Positions 54,955-64,000 of a stretch of DNA of 64,000 nucleotides are shown piece by piece (the stretch's first letter is position 1; each line of letters opens with the position of its first letter). Location: NCBI RefSeq assembly GCF_001005315.1, contig NZ_LBMG01000012.1, forward strand, positions 1 to 64,000, read 5' to 3'. The DNA is from Kordia jejudonensis (lineage in GTDB: Bacteria > Bacteroidota > Bacteroidia > Flavobacteriales > Flavobacteriaceae). The notes beneath the pieces are model-generated. The model ran no database searches. It saw nothing but the letters and a program-made list of their open reading frames with translations, and was not told where the DNA came from. The position numbers were made by a program, and so were the translations under genes.

Positions 54955-57314
54955 TCTTTTAAGTTGATGGTTTGTTTGTGAGAAATTAAATTTCCATTTT
55001 TGGTTACTCCTTCAATCCATACCGTTACAAGTTTTGTTCCCGTATCAAAAACTTTCACGACAGCTGTTTTATTTTCCGTAAGTTCCACTTCAGGAATCCA
55101 AGAAATGACACCATATTTTTTAAAGTAACTATTGTTATACGAATTGTATTTTGGTGTGTAATATTCCTTGGCACTTGCAAATGCAAATGGCGCTACACTT
55201 GCGTTTGAAATCGTAACGTCACTATCTCCATCTTGGTATAAAGCGGTTGTTCTTGTGTAAATTTTTATAACGCCACCAGCACTTCGAAGTCCGTAACCGC
55301 CACCAGTTTTGTCAATGACAATTTTTTCAACATTTCCCATTGAAAATTGATAGAGAATATCAAAATCATTCAATTGTACATCATCCAAAAAGATTAATGG
55401 AGATGTTGCGGAAGCAAAACTGATTCTATTTCGTAAGGTAATGGAAACACTGCCTGCATTTTCAAAAACTCTATATCCGTTATTTTGAATATAATCTGCT
55501 ACAAACGGAAACTGCGCATAGGTTTCTACATCTACGTCTCTTGATCTTCCGTTTATCAAAGTTGGATCTAAATCTTCGACTGTTTTTTTCTTCGTTTCTA
55601 AAATAATCGCGTCTAGATCAACTGAATCTTCGCTAAAAAAATCGTTGGATGAAGCTACATTTGATATCGTAGTAGTGGTGTTAAGCTCAGGAATGGTAGG
55701 AAGTACATCGCTAATATTGTCTATATGATTTGTGATGGCATAGTTAATATACAATCCAGGTTTTTTAAAGGCACCTTTGTTATCTTGGTAAGAAAAACGA
55801 ATTTCTTCGCCATCTTCGATAAAGAAATTACTAATCGTAAATGATTGGTCATCACTCAAATCGATAAATTGAGAATTATGATTTTTCGTCGCGTATAAAA
55901 ATATTCTGTCCACACCAGAAGCTGGAGAATTTACTTTCCCTTTGATGGTAATTCCATTTTCAAACGGATAGTTTTGCTTTGGCGGATTGGTAAAAATAGT
56001 ATTCCAATCGTATTTGCTCCAACCTTGTGTAAGCAATAAAATATCTAGTTCGTATTTTTGTTTTCTATCAAACTTTGCAAAGTAATATTCAGGATTTTCA
56101 ATAACTCCTTTTACATACGGTTTCAATAAAAAACTCGATATGATATTGTTTGTTGGTGCGTAACTTTCTGTTTCTTCTGGCAATATAGAAATGCTAATAT
56201 TTGCGGTTGTGTTGAGGTTTGATTTTTGTACAGCGATCAAAATAGAATCGTTCACTTTATTTAGTTTAGCTACTGAAATAGCTGATTTTTTCATCTCTAA
56301 TGCGTTGAAAAACAAGCGCTCTACTATTGGTTTTTCGTTTTCGTCAAATACTGTAATTGTATTAACGCCTTTGAAAAGTTCTTTTTTAGGAATTGTAATT
56401 GTTTTTGATGCTCCTTGGTCAAATGTGAAATTAACCGTTTTGAGTTTCCCACTTTGATGAATAAGCAATTTGTAATTTTTATTGTTGATAGTTGCCAGCG
56501 TTTCTGCATTGGTGTTCAGCGTAATCACGGCTCTATCGGGAAACAGATTGTTCATAATGATCGTGATTCCTTGTTTTTTGACAACACCTAACTTTTTCTC
56601 AATTGTTTTTCCTGACGCTAAGGTAATTTTTGAGGTGTAATTTTGATCCGATTCGGGTTGAAATAGAAATTTGCCAAGACCTAATGTATTGCTTTTAAAA
56701 GTCGTAACTTCTTCATTATTTTCGTTAAAAATACTTCCTGTCGCCGCAATTCCTTTTCCATTGGCATCTGTGACTTTAAAACCGATATTATTTTTTGTGT
56801 TGGCTACAATATGTCCACCTTCTGGCAAAAACTGAAAATCGTAGTTTTTTTCGGAAACGGTTTCAGGAGTTGCACTGGTGATTTTGTTTCCAAAGACTTG
56901 TATTTTCTGAATATATGCGCCATTGTCATTAAAATTTCGCATCCAGTTTGTGGACGCTTTAATGTAGTATGTTCCTGTAACGAACGTAGAATCGACTAAA
57001 AAGTTTCCTTTCGTGTATCCGTTTTCGCCTTTGAATAACGCCCTTTTTACCTCTTTTCCTGTTGCATCATAAATACCAACATTGAAATTTGTGGACGCTT
57101 TTGAAGTTAATTGGTTTTTTTGATCGTACGCATAGCCTTTAAACCAAATTTCCTCGCCTGCCAAATAGTTTGTTTTATTGAGATGAAGAAAGATAGTTTC
57201 ACGTGGTAATTTAAAGAATTCAGTATAGCTATCTTCTGCTTTTGCGTCTGATTGCGCGAATCCAGAGAATGAAATTAATAGAAAAAAGGATAGTAGTGGT
57301 AAAATGCGTTTCAT
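54951..57314 (-). CDS. Large surface protein with MG2-like and TonB-plug-like domains, paralogue 1
   Basis: 787 residues from ATG 57314 (signal ILPLLSFFLLISFSGFAQ; the ATG at 57419 places the signal internally). Early IFLHLNKTNYLAGEEIWFKGYAYD (about 40-63) looks like an alpha-2-macroglobulin MG2 domain. Several beta-sandwich segments follow, and the C-terminal part (about 640-740) resembles a TonB-receptor plug (YRVFENAGSVSITLRNR, then IYTRTTALY). No beta-barrel follows, so it is not a full receptor. Its role could be surface presentation or binding. It is clearly a duplicate of the next gene. Confidence 0.75.
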   Translation of the reverse strand: MKRILPLLSFFLLISFSGFAQSDAKAEDSYTEFFKLPRETIFLHLNKTNYLAGEEIWFKGYAYDQKNQLTSKASTNFNVGIYDATGKEVKRALFKGENGYTKGNFLVDSTFVTGTYYIKASTNWMRNFNDNGAYIQKIQVFGNKITSATPETVSEKNYDFQFLPEGGHIVANTKNNIGFKVTDANGKGIAATGSIFNENNEEVTTFKSNTLGLGKFLFQPESDQNYTSKITLASGKTIEKKLGVVKKQGITIIMNNLFPDRAVITLNTNAETLATINNKNYKLLIHQSGKLKTVNFTFDQGASKTITIPKKELFKGVNTITVFDENEKPIVERLFFNALEMKKSAISVAKLNKVNDSILIAVQKSNLNTTANISISILPEETESYAPTNNIISSFLLKPYVKGVIENPEYYFAKFDRKQKYELDILLLTQGWSKYDWNTIFTNPPKQNYPFENGITIKGKVNSPASGVDRIFLYATKNHNSQFIDLSDDQSFTISNFFIEDGEEIRFSYQDNKGAFKKPGLYINYAITNHIDNISDVLPTIPELNTTTTISNVASSNDFFSEDSVDLDAIILETKKKTVEDLDPTLINGRSRDVDVETYAQFPFVADYIQNNGYRVFENAGSVSITLRNRISFASATSPLIFLDDVQLNDFDILYQFSMGNVEKIVIDKTGGGYGLRSAGGVIKIYTRTTALYQDGDSDVTISNASVAPFAFASAKEYYTPKYNSYNNSYFKKYGVISWIPEVELTENKTAVVKVFDTGTKLVTVWIEGVTKNGNLISHKQTINLKD

Positions 57315-57539
57315 GCTGAAATGATCGGTTTTGAATTTGATACTAAAAATACCACAAAAAAAACATAGAAATGTTAAAGAAAACAAAAACTGTGAACGTA
57401 TTTTTTCTACTGTTTTCATAGTTGGCGTGTTTTTGATGGACGTACTTTTAAAGATATCCTAAATCCGTCATTTTTTAGTGTTAGAATGAGTAAACGTACC
57501 TTTTGAATGCGTGAAATAGTGTTTTTGATACGTAAAACA

Positions 57540-57577
57540 GAAAAACCTTGAAAAAATTAATTTTCAAGGTTTTTTAT
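57540..57577 (-). terminator. Terminator after surface-protein paralogue 2
   Basis: AAAACCTTGAAAA pairs with TTTTCAAGGTTTT, with A/T runs on both sides, 27 nt past the stop codon on the minus strand. The rest of 57315-57600 shows no gene. Confidence 0.75.
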
Positions 57578-57603
57578 ATATTGTATATTTTTATAAAAAG
57601 GAA

Positions 57604-59970
57604 TTATTTTTTTAGTGAAGCTTGTTGTAAATCAATGATTTTCTTTTCAGAAATTAGTTCTCCATTGTTGGTAACTCCTTCAATGTATACGACAGCATAC
57701 GCCGTTTTTGTGTCTGGAATTTTAATCACTTTAACTTCATTTGCTGTAAGACTGAGTTCTGGAATCCATGAAATAACACCATATTTTTTAAATAAATTGT
57801 CATCGTAATTTTTATATTTCGGAGTATAAAATTCTTTGGCTTCTTTAAATGCGTACGGCGCTTTATCTTGCGAAAATAACGCATTGTCAAATTCACCTTC
57901 AATATATAAAGGGGAAATTCGTGAATTTATTTTTATCACACCACCAGAACCTCTAAGCCCAAATTCAGAACCCATTTTGTCAATTAATATGTCTTCTATA
58001 TTTGCCATTGATAATTGATATATTAAATTTAAATCAGTAAGTGGTACACCATCAAAAATAACCAATGGAGTTCCTAAAAATCTACTTCTTGGTTGAATGC
58101 TTACCGTACCAAATCTTTCAATAACAAGATATCCGTTAAAACTTAAGTAGTCAGCTAAAAATGGAAATTTGTGATACGTGTCAAGCGTTACTCTTGTATA
58201 ATTACCATATATAACAATTGGGTCGTCTTTTTTTCTCTTTTTTTCAGCTTCAATCACTACAGTATCTAATTTCTCAGAATCTGGAGCAAAGAAACTTCCT
58301 GAAATGGCAAAATCATTTGTTTCTAGCTTAGAAGTCACTTCATTTTCTATTTCAGTAATAGATTCTTCTTTGTCTGTTACGTTGAACGCAACGTACATTC
58401 CAGGTCTTTTAAAAATTCCTTTTCTGTTTAGATAGGAAAAACGAACAGATTCATCTTCTTCAATGTATAAATTTTTGATAATGAATGATTGATCTTCTTG
58501 TAAATCAATAAATTGTGCAGGATGATTTTTTGTAGCATACATAAATAATCGATCAATACCAGAAGCAGGAACGTTTACTTTTCCTCGTAATGTGATGCCA
58601 TTTTCAAACGGAAATAGTGTTGCTGGTGGATTTTTGAAAATAGTGTCCCAATTGTACTTGCTCCAACCTTGCGTGAGTAATAAAACATCGAGTTCATACT
58701 GACGTTTTCTATCAAATTTAGTAAAGTAGTATGCAGGATTTTCAATAGTTCCTCGAAGATATGGTTTTAATAAAAAACTAGAAATGATGGTATGATCAGG
58801 CTCATAAGCGGCAGTTTCTTCTGGTAGTATAGAAATGCTAATATTTGCTAGCGAGGCTACATTAAATTGTTGAGCTGATAGTAATATGGTATCTTTAATT
58901 GTGTTGAGTTTCGAAATTACAATTGAAGGCTTTTTAGTCGTTTTTTTATTAAAAAATAAGCGTTCTAAGATTGGATTTTCATTTTCGTCAAATAGTGTAA
59001 TGGTATTTACACCTTGAAAAAGTTCTTCTTTCGAAATGGTAATCGTTTTTGAAATTCCATCGTCAAATTTGAAGTTAACCGTTTTGAGTTTTCCACTTTG
59101 GTGGATTAATAACTTGTAGTCTTTCTTTTTGAATCTTTGCAACGTTTCTTCGTTGGTGTTGAGTTTTACAATGAGTTTGTCAAGAAATAAATTGTTGATA
59201 ATGATAGAAATTCCTTGATTTTTCACAGCAGGAACGTCTTTTACGATGGTTTCCTCAGAATTTAGTACAATTTTTGAAGTATATTTTTGATTTGCTTTTG
59301 GCTGAAATAAAAATTTACCAAGTCCTAATGCATTGCTTTCAAATACGGCAACTTCTTCATTATTTTCATTAAAAATGCTTCCTGTTGCTTTTACACCTTT
59401 TCCATTGGTATTGGTCACTTTGAATCCAATATTATTTTTGGTGTTTGCTACCAAATGTCCGCCTTCTGGCAAGAACTGAAAATCATACAAATTTTCCACT
59501 TCACTTTCAAAAGTAACTTTGTTATCTAGTGAGCTATCAATTTGATCCGTGTAGATTTTTATTTTTTGAACAAACGCACCATCATCGTCAAAATTTTTCA
59601 TCCAATTGGTTGATGCTTTGATGTAATAAGTGCCAGTCACAAAAGTAGAGTCAACTAGAAAGTTTCCTTTGGTTACGCCATTTTCCCCTTTAAATAACGC
59701 TCTTTTTAGTTCTTTTCCTTTGGCGTCGTAAATACCGACATTAAAATTGGTAGTCGCTTTGGAAGATAATTGATTTCTTTGATCGTATGCGTAACCTTTA
59801 AACCAAATTTCTTCTCCTGACAGGTAAGAGGTTTTGTTCAAATGTACGTGTAAAGTTTCTCTGGGAAGTGTGAAATAGGTAGTATAATTTTCTTCAGCTT
59901 TTTGTTGTTGTGCTTGTAAATAGGATACAAAACTGAAAATGAGTAGTAGTAAAATGTAGCTTTTTTTCAT
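57604..59970 (-). CDS. Large surface protein with MG2-like and TonB-plug-like domains, paralogue 2
   Basis: 788 residues, signal peptide SYILLLLIFSFVSYLQAQ. The order is the same as in paralogue 1: LHVHLNKTSYLSGEEIWFKGYAYD, VDSTFVTGTYYIKASTNWMKNF, FLPEGGHLVANTKNNIGFKV, LTQGWSKYNWDTIFKNPP, and a plug-like end (SPLYIEGEFDNALF). Identity looks highest in the N-terminal 300 residues and falls in the region just before the plug. Tandem copies suggest recent duplication with divergence of the exposed part. Confidence 0.75.
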   Translation of the reverse strand: MKKSYILLLLIFSFVSYLQAQQQKAEENYTTYFTLPRETLHVHLNKTSYLSGEEIWFKGYAYDQRNQLSSKATTNFNVGIYDAKGKELKRALFKGENGVTKGNFLVDSTFVTGTYYIKASTNWMKNFDDDGAFVQKIKIYTDQIDSSLDNKVTFESEVENLYDFQFLPEGGHLVANTKNNIGFKVTNTNGKGVKATGSIFNENNEEVAVFESNALGLGKFLFQPKANQKYTSKIVLNSEETIVKDVPAVKNQGISIIINNLFLDKLIVKLNTNEETLQRFKKKDYKLLIHQSGKLKTVNFKFDDGISKTITISKEELFQGVNTITLFDENENPILERLFFNKKTTKKPSIVISKLNTIKDTILLSAQQFNVASLANISISILPEETAAYEPDHTIISSFLLKPYLRGTIENPAYYFTKFDRKRQYELDVLLLTQGWSKYNWDTIFKNPPATLFPFENGITLRGKVNVPASGIDRLFMYATKNHPAQFIDLQEDQSFIIKNLYIEEDESVRFSYLNRKGIFKRPGMYVAFNVTDKEESITEIENEVTSKLETNDFAISGSFFAPDSEKLDTVVIEAEKKRKKDDPIVIYGNYTRVTLDTYHKFPFLADYLSFNGYLVIERFGTVSIQPRSRFLGTPLVIFDGVPLTDLNLIYQLSMANIEDILIDKMGSEFGLRGSGGVIKINSRISPLYIEGEFDNALFSQDKAPYAFKEAKEFYTPKYKNYDDNLFKKYGVISWIPELSLTANEVKVIKIPDTKTAYAVVYIEGVTNNGELISEKKIIDLQQASLKK

Positions 59971-60066
59971 AGTATATGGTTTTGATGTTATTAATTTACC
60001 ACAAAAAAAGTACCAAATCTAAGGAAACTCAAAAAAATTATTAAACGTCGTTTGGCTAAAAAACAA

Positions 60067-60096
60067 AAGCCTTGAAAATTGATTTTCAAGGCCTTC
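60067..60096 (-). terminator. Terminator after groEL
   Basis: AAGCCTTGAAAAT pairs with ATTTTCAAGGCCTT, 31 nt past the groEL stop codon on the minus strand. Confidence 0.7.
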
Positions 60097-60126
60097 GTAT
60101 ATACTTAGTATGTAATAATGCGTGTT

Positions 60127-61768
<1,642 letters not shown>

Positions 61769-61788
61769 TAGTTTTGTTATTCTTTCAA

Positions 61789-62067
61789 TTAAATAATTGC
61801 TAAAATGTCGTCTTCTCTCATAATGATGTAATCTGCTCCTTCATATTTAATTTCAGATCCAGAAAACTTTCCATAAAGAACCGTATCACCAACTTTTACC
61901 GTCATTGGTTCATCTTTTTTACCTGATCCAACTGCTACAACAGTTCCACGTTGTTGCTTTTCTTGCGCTGAGTCTGGAATGTAAAGCCCTGAAGCCGTTT
62001 TTGTCGCCGCTGGCAATGGGGCAATCAAAACTCTATCTGCTAGTGGTTTGATGTTAACTTTGCTCAT
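61789..62067 (-). CDS. groES: GroES co-chaperonin
   Basis: 92 residues: [29 protein letters not shown] with the mobile loop (about 17-32), [30 protein letters not shown], and the ending. It starts an operon with groEL. Confidence 0.98.
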   Translation of the reverse strand: MSKVNIKPLADRVLIAPLPAATKTASGLYIPDSAQEKQQRGTVVAVGSGKKDEPMTVKVGDTVLYGKFSGSEIKYEGADYIIMREDDILAII

Positions 62068-62164
62068 TTTGTTAAATATTTTTTATTGATTAATTATGTT
62101 AATTTTTACGAGTAGCATATAGTCAGAAATTATGCCATTGTAGAAATGCTGACAAATTGAAACA

Positions 62165-62197
62165 AAAAATGCCAGCTTGTCATAAGCTGGCATTTTG
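62165..62197 (-). terminator. Terminator after secG
   Basis: AAAATGCCAGCTTGT pairs with ATAAGCTGGCATTTT, about 22 nt past the secG stop on the minus strand and before groES. Confidence 0.8.
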
Positions 62198-62218
62198 TAT
62201 CGTATACGTTCGAAAAAA

Positions 62219-62572
62219 TTACTGTCCGTCAGTGTTAGTTTCGTCAGTTGTATTTGTGTTTGAGTCTGCTGGAGGAGTAGTTTGCTCAGTAGTAGGAACT
62301 GTGTCTCCTGCTACTTTCGATTTTCCACTCGCGCTGCTTAAGTTGGTAAAGTTTGTTACTAAAATTAAACCAATTAAGATGGTTGCTAATGCCCATGTAC
62401 TTTTATCAAGGAAATCGGTTGTTTTTTGAACACCACCAATTTGCTGATTTCCGCCACCTCCGAAAGAAGAAGATAATCCTCCACCTTTTGGATTTTGTAC
62501 CATTATTACTAACATTAATAAGAATGCTACAATAAGGATTAAGATTATAAAAATGTAATAAGTTGAACTCAT
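62219..62572 (-). CDS. secG: SecG, protein translocase subunit
   Basis: 117 residues: one helix (YIFIILILIVAFLLMLVIMVQNPKGGGLSSSFGGGG), the conserved QNPKGGGL stretch, a second helix (ALATILIGLILVTNF), and a Thr/Asp-rich tail. It is an accessory subunit of SecYEG. It starts six bases after the TPR protein stop. Confidence 0.95.
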   Translation of the reverse strand: MSSTYYIFIILILIVAFLLMLVIMVQNPKGGGLSSSFGGGGNQQIGGVQKTTDFLDKSTWALATILIGLILVTNFTNLSSASGKSKVAGDTVPTTEQTTPPADSNTNTTDETNTDGQ

Positions 62573-62578
62573 TTTGTA

Positions 62579-63553
62579 CTAATTATTTTGTTGTATTTTT
62601 TTTATTGCTCGAATTTGGTCTGCAAAGAAACCACTTTTTTCTGGATATTTCAAAATTAATATATTATAAGCTTTAATTGCTTTTTTATATTTCTTTTGCT
62701 CCAAATATACTTTTGCCAATGTTTCCGTCATTAAGATAGATTGGTCAACGGTTGAAACGTTTGCAAGATTGACTGTTTTTTCAAGTGTTGGCTTCGGTTT
62801 TATCTTCGGATTTTTTGCGATGAACTTGTCAATCAGATTGAATCTTTTGTCTTTTTCGTTTTCCGCTACAGTACTATCTGTGTTCGTTTCTGCTTGTTGT
62901 GACTTTTGAGTTTCTTCCGTTTCTTTTGTTTCGTCTGAACGATCAATAGGTTTTAAATTGGTTAGTTGCAACCATTCTGAGAAAGAGTGTTTTTCTTTTT
63001 TCTGAAATTGTAGCGGTTTTCCAAGTTGTAATGTTTCTTCTGGCACGACTACTTTTTCAGTTATTTCTTCAATGGTTTTTTCTTCCTGAATGCTGTCTTC
63101 TTCTACCTTTATTAAAGGAGTTTGTGGTACTTTTGGTTGAAATAAGTTTGGATCAAGAATGGCATTTGCTTCTTGTATTTTTGTTTTGATAGCATCTTCC
63201 ATGCGAAGATTTTTATCTACAGTGACTTCTTCAACTTCTACAGGAATTTCATGGATATCAATAGCATCAGGATTGCGTTGTGCTTCTTTTATTGCGTTTG
63301 AAGTTTCGTGTTGCTCAAATAATTCAGATGTTATAAAATCGAATAGAATACTGCGATCTGTTGTGTGTGCAGCGGCTACTTTTAGACTTTGATTGTATTT
63401 GAAACTATCCTGATTTTTTAATCCTTTTAAGTATAAAATATGCGCCGCTTGAAAGTAAGGGAATTCTTTTGAGATATCGCCAATAGCTTCCGTTTGCGCA
63501 GCATTGATATACGCAGGATTTTTTAGAATGTATGTAAAATCAGAGATGTTCAT
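62579..63553 (-). CDS. TPR-containing protein of the lptE-secG cluster
   Basis: 324 residues, no signal peptide visible. The N terminus (about 1-85) is helical and conserved (YFQAAHILYLKGLKNQDSFKYNQSLKVAAAHTTDRSILF), a Glu/Lys/Thr-rich low-complexity middle follows (about 95-240), and a TPR-like pair ends it (TLAKVYLEQKKYKKAIKAYNILILKYPEKSGFFADQIRAIKKI). It is encoded between lptE and secG. Function unknown; a scaffold role is possible. Confidence 0.8.
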   Translation of the reverse strand: MNISDFTYILKNPAYINAAQTEAIGDISKEFPYFQAAHILYLKGLKNQDSFKYNQSLKVAAAHTTDRSILFDFITSELFEQHETSNAIKEAQRNPDAIDIHEIPVEVEEVTVDKNLRMEDAIKTKIQEANAILDPNLFQPKVPQTPLIKVEEDSIQEEKTIEEITEKVVVPEETLQLGKPLQFQKKEKHSFSEWLQLTNLKPIDRSDETKETEETQKSQQAETNTDSTVAENEKDKRFNLIDKFIAKNPKIKPKPTLEKTVNLANVSTVDQSILMTETLAKVYLEQKKYKKAIKAYNILILKYPEKSGFFADQIRAIKKIQQNN

Positions 63554-63557
63554 GGTG

Positions 63558-64000
63558 TTACCAATTTGCTAAACTTGCATTGAAAATATCTAATGTGATA
63601 CGGTCAAATATTTCTTCAAAAGCTATCGATTGTACTGATGCTAATTGTGTACTTGCAGGATAATCGTAGAAAAACGAAAAACGTTGATCAAAGTCATCTT
63701 CAGGTCTGTTATTATGTGTAAAACGAACTTGCACACCAATCGTTAAGCGGTTTTGAGCCGCAGTATTGTTTGCTGTAGCTGTCATAGGTGAAATTCGATA
63801 TTCAACAATTTCACCTTCATATATTAAATCTCCATTAGATCGTACAAGCGTTAAACTTGTTTGGTTTTGGATTAAATCTTGTAAAGCGTTTGTGAAATCA
63901 ATATCCAATCCTGGCTCTACTATTGGAGCACTGTTTTGGAAGAAGTTTACCTGATAGGTTTCAGCTTTTAGATCTCCTGTTCCTGTAAAGTTGTAAAATT
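63558..64000 (-). CDS. lptE: LptE-like LPS assembly lipoprotein (5' end outside window)
   Basis: The frame stays open to the window end, giving about 147 residues without the start. The visible part matches the LptE fold: YNFTGTGDLKAETYQVNFF, FTNALQDLIQNQTSLTLV, GDLIYEGEIVEYRISPM, RLTIGVQVRFTHN and AFEEIFDRITLDIFNASLANW at the end. LptE plugs LptD and passes LPS to the outer leaflet. Four bases separate it from the TPR gene. Confidence 0.88.
   Translation of the reverse strand, partial: FYNFTGTGDLKAETYQVNFFQNSAPIVEPGLDIDFTNALQDLIQNQTSLTLVRSNGDLIYEGEIVEYRISPMTATANNTAAQNRLTIGVQVRFTHNNRPEDDFDQRFSFFYDYPASTQLASVQSIAFEEIFDRITLDIFNASLANW

Noticed and set aside
62068-62218. CIRCE heat-shock operator before groES
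   Set aside because: No TTAGCACTC inverted repeat is present; only the secG terminator and AT-rich sequence are seen.

Overview
The window is about 34% GC-looking DNA from a member of the Bacteroidota, most likely a marine Flavobacteriaceae (a Kordia-like genus is my guess, not proven). Lineage markers are a type IX secretion C-terminal sorting domain protein, exosortase XrtF with its dedicated partner, a GYDIA-type GHMP kinase beside class II HMG-CoA reductase, GG-leader peptides, and TTTG-type promoter elements with almost no Shine-Dalgarno sequences.

Region 1 (1-13974) is the accessory part and the most interesting. It is an RNA-repair island: an Rnl2-like RNA ligase (GTG start, 1587), an unknown 103-residue protein, an array of about 15 tRNA or tRNA-like genes packed back to back on the minus strand (2049-3358), a probable small RNA flanked by terminators, two unknown proteins, two overlapping polymerase-beta-type nucleotidyltransferases (one RlaP-like), a DEDDh 3'-5' exonuclease, two unknown membrane proteins, an RtcB RNA ligase, a rhodanese-like protein (plus strand), an S24-like protein, a candidate HEPN RNase and a divergent WYL-domain regulator. 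Four copies of a 21-bp imperfect palindrome (6943, 10737, 12017, 12901) lie upstream of the nucleotidyltransferases, rtcB, the S24-like gene and the HEPN gene. In all four copies a TTTG/TTCG promoter element starts exactly 13 nt downstream of the GCGCA half. This ties the island into one regulon, most likely controlled by the WYL protein. A reasonable model is that tRNA cleaved by a ribotoxin (foreign, or the HEPN protein itself) is trimmed, end-modified and religated, while the array supplies replacement or decoy tRNAs. The model is inference; the gene set, array and shared sites are visible in the sequence.

Region 2 (14242-15880) holds a secreted sorting-domain protein, a 57-residue GG-leader peptide gene missed by long-ORF criteria, and a normal chromosomal tRNA-Phe with encoded CCA, which contrasts with the CCA-less array tRNAs.

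Region 3 (15980-41936) is core genome: a coaX / outer-membrane protein / TPR / lptC / CNNM-CorC / ppiD run on the plus strand; GHMP kinase and HMG-CoA reductase on the minus strand; a DPP-IV-type peptidase and two POT peptide transporters; a thioredoxin-fold protein; comEC; NlpC/P60 lipoprotein, lpxB, a small membrane protein and surE on the minus strand; then a C-terminal processing protease and an OppC-like permease.

Region 4 (41937-45925) has an A-rich approximately 200-bp tandem duplication, a DNA/RNA non-specific endonuclease, a GG-leader peptide with a VKOR/thioredoxin transmembrane protein, and a lipoprotein.

Region 5 (45945-64000) is core again, mostly minus strand: rodA-mrdA-mreD-mreC-mreB, purH, a GAF protein, xrtF with its partner on the plus strand, two tandem paralogous MG2/TonB-plug-type surface proteins, groEL-groES, secG, a TPR protein and the partial lptE.
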